Source: Acidobacteriota bacterium | Lineage (GTDB): Bacteria; Acidobacteriota; Holophagae; Holophagales; Holophagaceae | DNA: 64,000 nucleotides | Assembly (NCBI GenBank): GCA_016213735.1 | Contig: JACQZU010000019.1 | Span: forward strand, 1-64,000 | Direction of reading: 5' to 3' | In this document: positions 27,212-37,481 of the stretch, piece after piece | Layout of the letters: the number at the start of each line of letters is the position of its first letter | Numbering within the stretch: the stretch's first letter is position 1 | Notes under the pieces: model-generated | Told to the model about the DNA's origin: nothing | Databases searched by the model: none | What the model saw: the letters and a program-made list of their open reading frames with translations, nothing else | Program-made: the position numbers and the translations under genes

Positions 27212-28071
27212 GGCAGCTCGCCCTCCAGGAACTTGCCCAGGATCTCCCGGCGGCGCTCTCGGATCTTCAGGAAGGCGCGTTCCTCGATCTGCCGGACGCG
27301 TTCCCGGGAGATGGGGGGGTCGAATTGACGGCCGATCTGCTCCAGGGTCATGGGGTCCTCGCCGTTCAGCCCGTAGTGCAGGGTGAGGATCCGGCGCTCC
27401 TTCTCGGCGAGGCTGTCCAGCACTGCCTTCATCTGCTCGAGGAAGGCCTCCTGGTCCAGGGTCTTCATGGCGCTGGGTTCCACCGCCTGGTCCAGGCTGT
27501 CCCCCACGGTGAGGTCGGTCTCCCCCATGCCTTGTTCGGTGCTCACCGTGCTGGTGGTCTGCTGCAGCAGTTGCAGGCGCTCCACCTCCTCCGTGGAGAA
27601 GCCGCTGGCATCGGCGATCTCCTGGATGGTGGCCGAGCGCCCCAGGCGCTGGCTGAGCTGGTGGGTGATTCGGTTGAGCTGCACGAGGTGCCCCGCGACC
27701 TTCTGGGGCAGGCGGATCTTGGAACCATGCTCCGCCAGGGCGTGGAAGATGGCCTGGCGCACCCACCAGGAGGCATAGGTCAGGAACTTGTTTTCCCGGG
27801 TGGGATCGAAGCGCTTGGCGGCCTCGATGAGGCCAAGATTCCCCTCGCTGATCAGGTCAAGGAGATCCAGACCCATGCCCTCGAATTTTCGGGCCTCCCG
27901 CACGACGAACCGAAGATTCCCCTCCACCAGTTTCTGGAGCCCCTCCGGATTGCGTTCGTCCTGCCACATGTGGCCGTACTTCCGCTCCTCCTCGGGGGTG
28001 AGGAGCGCCATCTCGCGAATCGAATCGAAGTACTTGTCGAGGGCGCGCTCTTCGAGATGCCGGATGGGCAC
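27208..28071 (-). CDS. RNA polymerase sigma-70 family factor (RpoD/SigA-like, lacking region 1.1)
   Basis: A 287-residue sigma factor with regions 1.2 to 4. Region 2 has the core-binding and -10 recognition segment NLGLIEAAKRFDPTRENKFLTYASWWVRQAI; region 3 has LGRSATIQEIADASGFS; region 4.2 has MTLEQIGRQFDPPISRERVRQIEERA. Length and domains fit a group 2 (RpoS/HrdB-like) or RpoH-like alternative factor. The start is GTG 28071. It follows hspR by 105 bp in the same direction and overlaps the DnaC-like gene, a context that hints at stress control. Confidence 0.9.
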   Translation of the reverse strand: MPIRHLEERALDKYFDSIREMALLTPEEERKYGHMWQDERNPEGLQKLVEGNLRFVVREARKFEGMGLDLLDLISEGNLGLIEAAKRFDPTRENKFLTYASWWVRQAIFHALAEHGSKIRLPQKVAGHLVQLNRITHQLSQRLGRSATIQEIADASGFSTEEVERLQLLQQTTSTVSTEQGMGETDLTVGDSLDQAVEPSAMKTLDQEAFLEQMKAVLDSLAEKERRILTLHYGLNGEDPMTLEQIGRQFDPPISRERVRQIEERAFLKIRERRREILGKFLEGELP

Positions 28072-28176
28072 GGATCACCAGGGGCAGGGCATCAGATTAG
28101 CCCCAAGCAGTCGCCTGATCCAAGGCTTCTGCACCGCGTCCACGGAGCACGGAGGGGTGGTGAAGGGACCTGGCCT

Positions 28177-28575
28177 TCACTTCGACTTCTTCAGGAGCCC
28201 CTTGGCGGTGATCTTCACGAGCCCCGTGGGGCTCACCTTCCCGAAGCCCGCTCCCGGATCGATCCCCGCGGCCCGGAGCTTGGCCTCATAGGCTTCGATG
28301 ATCTCCTGCATCTCCTCCTGCATCTTCTGCATCCGGTCCCGGAGGTTGAGGATCACCTCCACCCCGGCCAGGTTGACGCCCATGTCCCGGGTCAGGTTAA
28401 GGATCACCTCCAGGCGCTCCAGATCCTCCTCGCTGAAGAGCCGGGTCTTCCCTTCGGTGCGGCTCGGGGTGAGGAGACCCTCGCGCTCGTAGATCCTCAG
28501 GGTCTGGGGATGGATCTCATAGCGCGTGGCCACCACCCCGATCATGTAGGCCCCTGCCTTCGGGTCCCTGCGCAT
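28177..28575 (-). CDS. hspR: MerR-family heat-shock repressor HspR
   Basis: A 132-residue MerR-type regulator with the HspR pattern YEIHPQTLRIYEREGLLTPSRTEGKTRLFSEEDLERL and a C-terminal coiled coil (LRDRMQKMQEEMQEIIEAYEAKL). HspR with DnaK as corepressor shuts off the dnaK operon in actinobacteria, and a similar loop is likely here. ATG 28575, two bases after the dnaJ stop, has GGAGG five bases away. A GTG at 28587 would overlap dnaJ and has no site. A candidate target palindrome lies at the dnaK promoter (31716-31737). Confidence 0.93.
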   Translation of the reverse strand: MRRDPKAGAYMIGVVATRYEIHPQTLRIYEREGLLTPSRTEGKTRLFSEEDLERLEVILNLTRDMGVNLAGVEVILNLRDRMQKMQEEMQEIIEAYEAKLRAAGIDPGAGFGKVSPTGLVKITAKGLLKKSK

Positions 28576-28577
28576 CC

Positions 28578-29636
28578 TCACCTCCACACCTTGTCCCGGG
28601 GGTCCTCGGGATTCAGCGAAGCCAGCTCCCGCAACAGTTCCTTGCTCCGCTCATCCCGGATCTCCGGGGTGACCACCTGCACCTCCGCGATCAGGTCCCC
28701 CCGCTGGGTGCTCTTGGCCACGGGCATCCCCTGGCCCTTCAGGCGAAGCTTGCTGCCCCCCTGGGTGCCTGGGGGGATCTTGATGGTGCTCTGGCCTTCG
28801 GGCGTCGGCACCTCCACCTTGGCCCCCAGGGCCGCCTCCGTGAAGGTGATGGGGAGTTTCACGTACAGGTTGGCGCCGCGGCGTTCAAAGCGGGGGTGGG
28901 GTTCCACCTGGATGTGCAGGAAGAGGTCCCCCGGACCCCCTCCCCTCCGGCCGGCCTCGCCCTTTCCCGCCACCCGGAGGCGGGTGCCGTCCTCGACTCC
29001 CGCAGGGATGGCCACGGTCACGTTGTCCGTGGAGGGATTCCGGCCCCGCCCCTGGCAGTCGGGGCAGGGGGGGGCGCTGCGTCCGCTGCCTTGGCACTGG
29101 GGGCAGGGCTGCCGGCTTTTGAAGAAGCCCAGGCCCCGCTCCAGGTGGCCCCGGCCCTGGCAGGTCGAGCAGGCCCCCTTGGGCCCAGGGCCTTCCCCGC
29201 TGCCGTGGCAGAGGCGGCAGGTTTCCGTTCGCTGGATCGCCAGGGTGACCCGGGTGCCTTGGAACGCGTCCCGGAATCCGACCCGGAGGGTGTGCTGGAG
29301 ATCCTCTCCGCGCTCAGGTCCACTGCGCCCTCCGCCCCCGAAGCCCGAAAAAAGGTCTTCGAAGCTGAAGCCCTGGAACCCCCCTGGAGGGGCGCCGCCC
29401 GGAAAGGCCTGGGGGCCTGCGGGGTCTCCGAACTGATCGAAATTCCGGCGTTTCTCAGGGTCCGAGAGCACGTCGTGGGCCACGGAGACCTCCTTGAAAC
29501 GGGCCTCCGCATCCTTGTTCCCCGGGTTCAGGTCCGGGTGGTACTTGCGGGCAAGCTTCCGGTAGGCCTTCTTGATGTCCTCGTCCGAGGCATTCCTGGA
29601 AAGGCCCAGGAGCTTGTAATAGTCGGGGTGCGACAT
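28578..29636 (-). CDS. dnaJ: Chaperone DnaJ (Hsp40)
   Basis: A 352-residue type I DnaJ. The J domain (about 1-70) contains the HPD motif in [10 protein letters not shown] Gly/Phe-rich region follows, then a zinc domain with four CxxCxGxG repeats ([32 protein letters not shown]) and the substrate-binding C-terminal domains. It stimulates DnaK ATPase. It lies between dnaK and hspR; grpE is absent from this cluster. Confidence 0.97.
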   Translation of the reverse strand: MSHPDYYKLLGLSRNASDEDIKKAYRKLARKYHPDLNPGNKDAEARFKEVSVAHDVLSDPEKRRNFDQFGDPAGPQAFPGGAPPGGFQGFSFEDLFSGFGGGGRSGPERGEDLQHTLRVGFRDAFQGTRVTLAIQRTETCRLCHGSGEGPGPKGACSTCQGRGHLERGLGFFKSRQPCPQCQGSGRSAPPCPDCQGRGRNPSTDNVTVAIPAGVEDGTRLRVAGKGEAGRRGGGPGDLFLHIQVEPHPRFERRGANLYVKLPITFTEAALGAKVEVPTPEGQSTIKIPPGTQGGSKLRLKGQGMPVAKSTQRGDLIAEVQVVTPEIRDERSKELLRELASLNPEDPRDKVWR

Positions 29637-29729
29637 GGCCTTAGTCTAGGACACTAAGATTTCATTCGCCCGGAAAATTGCGGGGCCTCCGAGACGAGAG
29701 CGTCGGCGGAGCCCGGTGCTTCGATCCGT

Positions 29730-29762
29730 GGGGGGCGCGCTGGAGTCCTAGCGGCGCCCCCC
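29730..29762 (-). promoter_or_regulatory. GC-rich hairpin between dnaK and dnaJ
   Basis: A nine-base stem GGGGGGCGC/GCGCCCCCC (29730-29738 with 29754-29762), with two more possible pairs inside a 15-base loop, lies eight bases past the dnaK stop codon on the minus strand. No T-run follows, so it is not a standard terminator. It could be an mRNA-stability or attenuation element that sets a higher DnaK than DnaJ yield. Confidence 0.5.
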
Positions 29763-29770
29763 TGAGGAAA

Positions 29771-31663
<1,893 letters not shown>

Positions 31664-31679
31664 TTCTTCTCCTTCCGGA

Positions 31680-31737
31680 CCCCCCTCGTGGAAGGGGGGC
31701 GATTCCAAAATAGGGGGTTGAGAGCGAGTGGTCAACC
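31680..31737 (-). promoter_or_regulatory. dnaK promoter with overlapping palindrome and leader hairpin
   Basis: On the minus strand TTGACC (31730-31735) and TATTTT (31707-31712) are 17 bases apart, a good sigma-70 promoter. A perfect inverted repeat GGTTGA-N10-TCAACC (31716-31737) covers the -35 and spacer. It recalls the HAIR element bound by HspR (CTTGAGT-N7-ACTCAAG) but has a one-base shorter core spacing (10 instead of 11 between TTGA and TCAA). Downstream in the leader is a six-base C/G hairpin (31680-31699) just before the ribosome-binding site. Operator identity is inferred from position and the nearby hspR gene. Confidence 0.6.
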
Positions 31738-31830
31738 AAAATTAAAAAAAATTTTGAAGATTTTTTATTTTTGATATGCATAGAAAAATATTTAAACCCA
31801 AAAATATGTTGATTTTACAAAATATCCCAC
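31738..31830. promoter_or_regulatory. Strongly AT-rich stretch upstream of dnaK
   Basis: About 90 bases made almost only of A and T, with phased A and T tracts, in a genome that is otherwise very GC-rich. It begins directly upstream of the dnaK -35 box. It may act as an extended UP element or bent DNA for dnaK, or belong to the ExoD gene on the other side. No coding potential is seen. Confidence 0.45.
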
Positions 31831-31914
31831 TCTGACCTTGGCGGCGCCTGTCTCAAGACCATCCTCCAAAGAAGGGCCCCCCGTTTCATCCGGGCTCGCG
31901 GGCACACTGAACCG

Positions 31915-32625
31915 ATGGGAGACCCCAAAATCAGCACGGGTCGGTGGCGGTTGCGCCTCCCAGGGGCCCGGGAGGCCAGGAACAGGACCTGGCTCCGCCG
32001 GCGGACCCTCGAATGGCTCGCGCGCGTGGTGGACAGGGCGGGCGAAGAGCGGCCCTTCTTCGGCGCCTTGAAGGACCTGCTCGACCGCGAACCCGATGCG
32101 ACCCTGGGCCGCCTCCTGGACGAGGCGGGGGAACAGGTGTACGGGCTGACTGTGCTCCTCCTGGCCTTGCTCACCTTCATTCCCGGGGTGGCCAATGTCC
32201 TGAGCCTGGCGACCCTGCTGGTGGGCCTCCAGATGCTCTGGGGTTCACCCCACCCCTGGCTCCCCAGGGCTCTCCAGGGCCATGTGCTGCACCGGGGCCG
32301 GATCAAGGAACTGCTTGGCCAGATCGAAGCGCGCCTCGAGTGGTTCCTGAAGCGACCCCGGATCCGCCGGAGGCCCAGCCTGCGCTTCCTGGGCTTCCTG
32401 GTGGCCTGGGCGGCCTTCATCGCCGCCCTTCCGATCCCCCTGCCCTTCGCCAACGCGCTGCCGGCCGCCGCGCTGGTGCTCATGGGGGTGGCCCTCCTGG
32501 AGGAGTGGCCCCGCCTGGCCTGGTTCGGAGCCCTGCTCACCCTGACCACGACGGTGTATTTCGCCCTGTCCTTCGAGCTGGCCTGGAAGGCCACCCAGGC
32601 GCTCTTCCGAAGCGGGGCGGGCTGA
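31915..32625 (+). CDS. ExoD-family membrane protein
   Basis: A 236-residue protein with the exopolysaccharide-synthesis ExoD layout: a cytoplasmic N-terminus, a helix pair at [30 protein letters not shown], a basic loop, and a C-terminal helix cluster including [29 protein letters not shown]. In rhizobia ExoD affects exopolysaccharide; its mechanism is unknown. The gene's TGA overlaps the trmD ATG by one base. Confidence 0.85.
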   Translation: MGDPKISTGRWRLRLPGAREARNRTWLRRRTLEWLARVVDRAGEERPFFGALKDLLDREPDATLGRLLDEAGEQVYGLTVLLLALLTFIPGVANVLSLATLLVGLQMLWGSPHPWLPRALQGHVLHRGRIKELLGQIEARLEWFLKRPRIRRRPSLRFLGFLVAWAAFIAALPIPLPFANALPAAALVLMGVALLEEWPRLAWFGALLTLTTTVYFALSFELAWKATQALFRSGAG

Positions 32626-33428
32626 TGCGCTTCGATTGCCTCACCCTCTTCCCCGAATTCTTCGACCTGGCCCGCATCGGGGTCACGGGCAGGGCCTTTC
32701 GCGAACTGGGGCACGAGCTCCACACCCACAGCTACCGGCCCTTCGCGGGAAACCCCTGTGGGCACGTGGACGATGCGCCCTACGGGGGCGGTCCAGGCAT
32801 GGTGCTGCGGCCCGAGGTCCTCCGGGACGCCCTGGCCAGCGTTCCCCGGATTCCCGGGGGCCGGGTGATCCACTTCAGCCCCGCCGCGCCCCCCCTCACC
32901 CACGCCCGGGTCCAGGAACTGGCGCGCATTCCCCAGCTCATCCTGCTCTGTTCACGATACGAGGGGGTGGACCAGCGGGCGGTGGCTCGTTTCGCGGACC
33001 AGGAAATCTCGGTGGGGGAGGTGGTGCTCAGCGGGGGCGAGCTTCCGGCCCTCTTCCTCATCGACGCCGTGTGCCGCCTCCTCCCCGATGTCCTGGGGAA
33101 CAGCGCCAGCGCGGAACAGGACAGCTACGCCACGGGCCTCCTGGATCATCCGCATTTCACCCGACCCGAAGTCTTCGAAGGCCAGCCCGTGCCGGAGGTC
33201 CTTCGTGGCGGAAACCACCAGGCGGTCAGGCTCTGGCGTCTCCGGGAGGCCATGCGTCGGACCCGGGACTTCCGGCCGGACCTCTGGCGCCGCTTTCTCG
33301 TGGAGCGGTTGGAGGGGCTGTCTCGGCCCGAGCAGTGGTGCGCCTGGCAGGTGGAGCATCCCGAGGCCTGGGACCAGCCCAAGCCGAAGGGGTGGAAGGG
33401 GTTCCCGAAGGACACCTTGCCCTTCTAG
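32625..33428 (+). CDS. trmD: tRNA (guanine37-N1)-methyltransferase
   Basis: A 267-residue SPOUT enzyme making m1G37, which prevents frameshifting. Family motifs are [42 protein letters not shown] and [16 protein letters not shown] 32625 overlaps the previous stop. rplS follows after 95 bp. The usual rpsP and rimM neighbours are missing here; ExoD stands in their place. Confidence 0.97.
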   Translation: MRFDCLTLFPEFFDLARIGVTGRAFRELGHELHTHSYRPFAGNPCGHVDDAPYGGGPGMVLRPEVLRDALASVPRIPGGRVIHFSPAAPPLTHARVQELARIPQLILLCSRYEGVDQRAVARFADQEISVGEVVLSGGELPALFLIDAVCRLLPDVLGNSASAEQDSYATGLLDHPHFTRPEVFEGQPVPEVLRGGNHQAVRLWRLREAMRRTRDFRPDLWRRFLVERLEGLSRPEQWCAWQVEHPEAWDQPKPKGWKGFPKDTLPF

Positions 33429-33523
33429 GGGAATCGGCTACACTGGAGGGCCCTTCGGGGACCATTTCGAGCCATGTCCCATCCCCTGCGGATGCCCGGA
33501 CCGCTGGCCCACAGGAGCATCCC

Positions 33524-33886
33524 ATGAGCGACTTCATCTTCGACAAGGTCGAGAGCGGCCTGCTTCGGAAGGATCTGCCCCGGCTGAGCCCCGGCGATTC
33601 CGTCAAGGTGCACGTCAAGGTGCGGGAGGGTGAGAAGGAGCGCGTCCAGCTCTTCCAGGGCACCATCATCGCCATCCGCGGGGGCGGCCTCCGCACCACT
33701 TTCACGGTCCGCAAGGTCAGCAACGGCATCGGCGTGGAACGCGTATTTCCCCTCCACGGCCCGGTGATCGACAAGATCGACGTGGTCCGCCACAACCGGG
33801 TCCGCCGCGCCAAGCTCTACTTCCTCCGGAAGAAGCTGGGCAAGGCCGGGCGCCTCAAGGAAGTCCGGGACACCTCGGCCGACTGA
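33524..33886 (+). CDS. rplS: 50S ribosomal protein L19
   Basis: A 120-residue L19 with [43 protein letters not shown] and a basic end [23 protein letters not shown]19 sits at the interface of the two subunits. AGGAG lies seven bases before ATG 33524. A strong terminator follows 22 bases after the stop. Confidence 0.97.
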   Translation: MSDFIFDKVESGLLRKDLPRLSPGDSVKVHVKVREGEKERVQLFQGTIIAIRGGGLRTTFTVRKVSNGIGVERVFPLHGPVIDKIDVVRHNRVRRAKLYFLRKKLGKAGRLKEVRDTSAD

Positions 33887-33907
33887 ATTTCTTGAGCTCG
33901 AGTAACC

Positions 33908-33933
33908 ACGGCGCCCCTGGGGGGCGCCGTTTT
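33908..33933 (+). terminator. Rho-independent terminator after rplS
   Basis: A ten-base perfect stem ACGGCGCCCC/GGGGCGCCGT with a three-base loop, followed by TTTT-like sequence (TTTC). It closes the ExoD-trmD-rplS unit. Confidence 0.85.
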
Positions 33934-34029
33934 CATGGCCGCCCAGGGCAGGGGAACTAATCTCCGGACCCCGTCACCCGTTAGAATCATGCGGCCCTCC
34001 GCGTCCTGGGGGCCCTTCCCGGAGGAATC

Positions 34030-34581
34030 ATGTCCCTGCTTCTTCGCACCACGGCCCTCACCCTCGCAGCCCTCGGACTGGCCTCGACCCAGGTCCGGGC
34101 GGAGGACCCCCGCTTTGGGGTCCAGGCGAGCGCCAACATCCCCAATGGGGATCTGAAGGACGCCGTGGACAACAAGCTCGGCGTGGGCGGCGGAGCCCAC
34201 TTCACCTTCGACTTGGGCGACGGCCACATGGTCCGGCCGAGGATCGACTACATCTTCTTCCCCGAGGCGACGATTTCCGCCATCCGGAACAAGGTCAACG
34301 AACTCAGCCTGGGTGCGGACTACCTCTACTTCCTGGAGGGCAAGCCCCTGGGGCTCTACTTCACGGGCGGGCTCAGCTTCAACCGGTGGAAGGCGGATGT
34401 CACCAAGGCCGGGGTCACCTCCTCCGACAGCAGCAGCAAGCCCGGCTTTGCCCTGGGGGCGGGATACAACTTCAACGCATCCTTCGGAGCGGAGGTGCGG
34501 TTCACCGGGTCGAAGTACAGTGTCGGGTCGAAGGACTTCAGCGCCAACGCCCTCCAAGCGGGGGTCACCCTGCGCTTCTGA
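34030..34581 (+). CDS. Small outer-membrane beta-barrel protein
   Basis: A 183-residue protein with a signal peptide (about 1-24, cut after QVRA). The rest is alternating amphipathic beta strands and ends in Phe (GVTLRF), as outer-membrane barrels do. The size suits an eight-stranded OmpX/OmpW-like barrel. GGAGGAATC precedes ATG 34030. The precise role is unknown. It is monocistronic, between two terminators. Confidence 0.8.
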   Translation: MSLLLRTTALTLAALGLASTQVRAEDPRFGVQASANIPNGDLKDAVDNKLGVGGGAHFTFDLGDGHMVRPRIDYIFFPEATISAIRNKVNELSLGADYLYFLEGKPLGLYFTGGLSFNRWKADVTKAGVTSSDSSSKPGFALGAGYNFNASFGAEVRFTGSKYSVGSKDFSANALQAGVTLRF

Positions 34582-34742
34582 TCCCGGGCTTGCCCGGATC
34601 TGCCCTTCGCGGGGCCCCGGTGACCGTTCGTCAAGGCTTCCCGCCCGATGAGAAAACGCGGGTGGTGCCTGGCGTGTCCGGGCCATACCTTGAGGGCTGA
34701 CCGCACCGGGTGCGTACCGGCTGCGATCCGTAGGGAGGGGGA
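34582..34742 (+). other. Gene-free stretch after the barrel gene
   Basis: No ORF with a ribosome-binding site is seen. A hairpin CCGGGC-TT-GCCCGG (34583-34597) follows the stop directly, and further small hairpins (for example CGCAC-CGG-GTGCG near 34701-34713) come before the terminator at 34743. It could be a long 3' untranslated region or a small RNA that ends at that terminator; neither can be decided from sequence. Confidence 0.4.
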
Positions 34743-34769
34743 GGGGGCCCGTCATGGGCCCCCTTTTTT
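34743..34769 (+). terminator. Rho-independent terminator
   Basis: GGGGGCCC-GTCAT-GGGCCCCC followed by six T. It lies 160 bp past the barrel gene stop, so it ends either a long 3' untranslated region of that mRNA or a separate small RNA. Confidence 0.85.
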
Positions 34770-34890
34770 CCGTGGGGGCAAACGGCGGCTTCCCCGCCTG
34801 GGCCCCCACACCCCGCGCCCTTCGCAGGGACACCCTGCTCAGGGCTTTCCTTTCCGTGGGGGCAAACGGCGCCTTCCCCGCCTGGGCCCC
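34767..34890 (+). repeat. Tandem 40-bp palindromic repeat (two copies)
   Basis: Copies at 34767-34806 and 34851-34890 differ at one position and start 84 bp apart. Copy 1 can form an eight-base outer stem GTGGGGGC/GCCCCCAC (running two bases past the repeat end) and an inner GGCGG/CCGCC stem. A 16-bp block CCCCACACCCCGCGCC at 34804-34819 recurs at 34945-34960. The layout resembles REP-type palindromic units. No coding sequence is supported here. Confidence 0.7.
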
Positions 34891-34960
34891 ATGTATCGGA
34901 CGCGGTGCGTCCTCCCGCGCGCTTCGCTTGCGGGCATGGAGCCTCCCCACACCCCGCGCC

Positions 34961-35032
34961 GTCAACCCGGATTCGGGTCCCACTTGGCGCTGCAGGGCAG
35001 CGTCAAGTGTGGGGCACCCGAACCGGGTTGAC
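34961..35032. repeat. 72-bp near-perfect palindrome
   Basis: The left arm 34961-34993 and right arm 34997-35032 pair almost completely around the loop AGG, with only a few bulges and one mismatch. The outer arms are GTCAACCCGG and CCGGGTTGAC. In RNA this would be a very stable hairpin from either strand; in DNA it could extrude a cruciform. It lies at the convergent 3' ends of the barrel and UbiD genes and may terminate UbiD transcription or be the end of a REP/MITE-like element. Confidence 0.75.
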
Positions 35033-35051
35033 ACCAGGACCGGCGAATCCC

Positions 35052-36518
35052 CTAAAACCCGTATTCCTTCCAGCGGTCTTCGATCCTCCGAAGCACTTCT
35101 CCCGGAAAGGCCAGATCCCGGGGCCACTCTCGCTGGAATCCATCGAAGGCCTTGTTCTTGCGCGTGGCGTCGAGGCCGACCTTGGATCCGAAGGCGAAGC
35201 GGTCGGAACTGTGGTCCAGCACGTCCAGAGGGCCCTCGGTGAAGAGCATGTCCCGGCGGGGGTCCACGTTGCTGGTGACCCGGAAGAGGACCTCCTGGAG
35301 GTCGTGGGGATCGATGTCCTCGTCCACCACCACGATGCCCTTGGTGAACATGATCTGTCCGGTGCCCCAGAGGGCGTTCATCACCTTGTGGACGTGGCCG
35401 GGGAATTCCTTCTTCATGGAGAGGATCACCAAATTGTGGAAGGCGCCGGCTGCGGGCAGGTGCATGTCCCGGATCTCCGGGAGCAGCAGGCGCAGCAGGG
35501 GCAGGAAGATGCGTTCCGTGGCCAGGCCCAGGTAGGCGTCCTCCTGGGGTGGGCGGCCCACGATGGTGGCAGGGTAGACGGGGTCCTTCCGCAGGGTGAG
35601 GGCCTCGACGTGCAGCACGGGGTAGTCGTCGGCGAGAGAGTAGTAGCCCGTGTGGTCCCCGAAGGGCCCTTCGCGGCGGAGTTCCGCCGGATCCACCCAT
35701 CCCTCGATGACGATCTCCGAATCGGCGGGGACCTCCAGGTCGTTGCTCACGCAGCGAACCATCTCAACGCCCTCGCCCCGGAGGAAGCCGGCCAGCATCA
35801 GCTCGGAAATGAACGGTGGCAAGGGCGCGGTGGCGCAGTAGGTGAGGGCGGGGTCCCCCCCGAAACTCACGGCCACGGGCATCCGCTCCCCGGGCGCGTA
35901 CCCGTGGCGGGCCCGGGCCCCATCGTGGTGGAGCTGGGTGTGGAAGCCCAGGGTGCGCTGGTCGTACACCTGGAGCCGGTAGAGACCCATGTTCCTCCGC
36001 CCGTCCTTGAACCGCACGTGGCTGAGGCCGAGGGTGATGAAGGGGCCGCCGTCTTCGGGCCAGGTGGTCAGTACCGGGAGGGCGGAGAGGTCCACTTCGT
36101 CCCCTCGCAACACCAGTTCCTGGCAGAGACCCCTCCGCACGGTCTTCGGCATCCAGCGGTTGACCTCGGCGAGCTTCATCAGCTTTCCCAGCTTGTCCAG
36201 GAGGGAGAGCCCACCGTGGGGAACGGCCTCCTGGAGGAGACGCTCGATGCGGGTTCCGATGGCGTCCAGGCCTTGGGCTTCGCGATCCACCCCCAGGGCC
36301 ATCTCCATGCGCCGCAGGCTCCCGTAGACATTCATCGCCACCGGGGTTGGAGAACCCTTGGGGTGGTCGAACCGGAGGGCCTTCCCGCCGCCCGGATCCT
36401 TGGACACCCGGTCGGCGATGGCCCCCATCTCGAGGAAGGGATCCACCTCCGCCGAAATGCGGACCAGCTCCCCGGCGGCCTCGAGCTGCTGCAGGAAGGT
36501 CTGGAAGTCCCGGCCCAT
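35052..36518 (-). CDS. UbiD-family decarboxylase
   Basis: A 488-residue prenylated-FMN-dependent (de)carboxylase. It carries [13 protein letters not shown], the region supplying catalytic Glu and Arg, and [17 protein letters not shown] near the end. UbiD relatives act in ubiquinone or in futalosine-type menaquinone synthesis and in aromatic-acid metabolism. In a bacterium of this type a menaquinone role is plausible but not shown. GGAGGC precedes ATG 36518. No UbiX partner is next to it. Confidence 0.9.
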   Translation of the reverse strand: MGRDFQTFLQQLEAAGELVRISAEVDPFLEMGAIADRVSKDPGGGKALRFDHPKGSPTPVAMNVYGSLRRMEMALGVDREAQGLDAIGTRIERLLQEAVPHGGLSLLDKLGKLMKLAEVNRWMPKTVRRGLCQELVLRGDEVDLSALPVLTTWPEDGGPFITLGLSHVRFKDGRRNMGLYRLQVYDQRTLGFHTQLHHDGARARHGYAPGERMPVAVSFGGDPALTYCATAPLPPFISELMLAGFLRGEGVEMVRCVSNDLEVPADSEIVIEGWVDPAELRREGPFGDHTGYYSLADDYPVLHVEALTLRKDPVYPATIVGRPPQEDAYLGLATERIFLPLLRLLLPEIRDMHLPAAGAFHNLVILSMKKEFPGHVHKVMNALWGTGQIMFTKGIVVVDEDIDPHDLQEVLFRVTSNVDPRRDMLFTEGPLDVLDHSSDRFAFGSKVGLDATRKNKAFDGFQREWPRDLAFPGEVLRRIEDRWKEYGF

Positions 36519-36683
36519 GCCTCCATCCTGACATCGCCGGGCAGGGCCCCCTCCGGCAAAGCTTCAATTTCTCCTTGAGCCTCAAGCCTCCGGCTGGCAT
36601 CCTGGAAGGCCTTGCTGGCCCCGGGCCCCCCAAAGTGCATCCGACAGGATCGCCGCCCCCCGCCGCCCAATCCAGAGGTCCTC

Positions 36684-36995
36684 ATGTACGCAGTCATCCA
36701 AACCGGCGGCAAGCAGTACCGCGTCGCGGAAGGCGACGTCCTCCGTGTCGAGCTCCTCGAGAAGGACCCCCGCCAGTCCGTGGTCTTCGACCAGGTGCTT
36801 CTGGTGGCCAAGGGCGCGGATTTGAAGATCGGCCAGCCCGTGGTCACGGGCGCCAAGGTGGAGGCCGAGGTGATCCGCCACGGCCGCGCCCGGAAGGTGA
36901 TCATCTTCAAGAAGAAGCGGACCACCACCTACCAGCGGACCCAGGGCCATCGCCAGGGCTTCACCGAGGTCCGCATCAAGGGCATCAAAATTTAG
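36684..36995 (+). CDS. rplU: 50S ribosomal protein L21
   Basis: A 103-residue L21 beginning [23 protein letters not shown] and ending [21 protein letters not shown], both typical. AGAGGTCC precedes the start. rpmA follows after 119 bp, the conserved rplU-rpmA-obgE order. Confidence 0.98.
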   Translation: MYAVIQTGGKQYRVAEGDVLRVELLEKDPRQSVVFDQVLLVAKGADLKIGQPVVTGAKVEAEVIRHGRARKVIIFKKKRTTTYQRTQGHRQGFTEVRIKGIKI

Positions 36996-37114
36996 TTCCG
37001 GGAGGGCGCCTACGGCTCCACCCCGGACCCCAGGTGCTCGCGCGGGAGACCCCCCACTCGCACCCTCCCCCCTCTCCAGCATTCCGACAGAATTCCGATT
37101 CACGAGGTTTCGTC

Positions 37115-37372
37115 ATGGCACACAAAAAAGGCGTCGGCTCCAGCCGCAATGGTCGCGATTCCCACTCCCAGCGCCTGGGCGTGAAGGTCTTCGGCGGCCA
37201 GACCTGCACCGCCGGGTCCATCATCATCCGGCAGCGCGGCACCCGTTTCATCGCGGGCGTGAATGTCGGCATGGGCAAGGACCACACCCTCTTCGCCCTG
37301 GTGGACGGCACCGTCCGCTTCCAGGACAAGGGCCAGCACGGCCGCTTCATCCACGTGGATCCAGCCACCTAG
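37115..37372 (+). CDS. rpmA: 50S ribosomal protein L27
   Basis: An 85-residue L27, [24 protein letters not shown]. The Lys-rich N-terminus begins directly with MAHKKG, without the cleaved leader found in Firmicutes. The tail reaches the peptidyl transferase centre. An ACGAGG stands upstream. A strong terminator follows 41 bases after the stop. Confidence 0.98.
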   Translation: MAHKKGVGSSRNGRDSHSQRLGVKVFGGQTCTAGSIIIRQRGTRFIAGVNVGMGKDHTLFALVDGTVRFQDKGQHGRFIHVDPAT

Positions 37373-37413
37373 TCCCGGGGGGTCCGCGCTGCGCGCCGTG
37401 CCCCCGACCCCGC

Positions 37414-37447
37414 GCGCAGGCCGGGCCCAGCCCGGCCTGCGCTTTTT
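37414..37447 (+). terminator. Rho-independent terminator after rpmA
   Basis: A 13-base perfect stem GCGCAGGCCGGGC/GCCCGGCCTGCGC with loop CCA and five T. It separates rplU-rpmA from obgE, whose start is only 35 bases further, so obgE expression must depend on read-through or on a promoter inside this area. Confidence 0.9.
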
Positions 37448-37481
37448 CTCCGAATGAATGGACTGCCGCGGGTCCTGCCCG

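Noticed and set aside
28110-28160. CACGGAGCACGGAGG motif between hspR and the sigma factor gene, like known environmental repeats
   Set aside because: Only one short copy, with no inverted partner; too weak to call.
34582-34763. 6S RNA, SRP RNA or RNase P RNA ending at the terminator at 34743
   Set aside because: No conserved core of any of these could be found; only generic hairpins are present.
34750-35030. Open frames through the palindrome cluster, with a repeated peptide on each strand
   Set aside because: No ribosome-binding site, and the repeat of the peptide follows from the DNA repeat. The palindromic structure explains the frames better.
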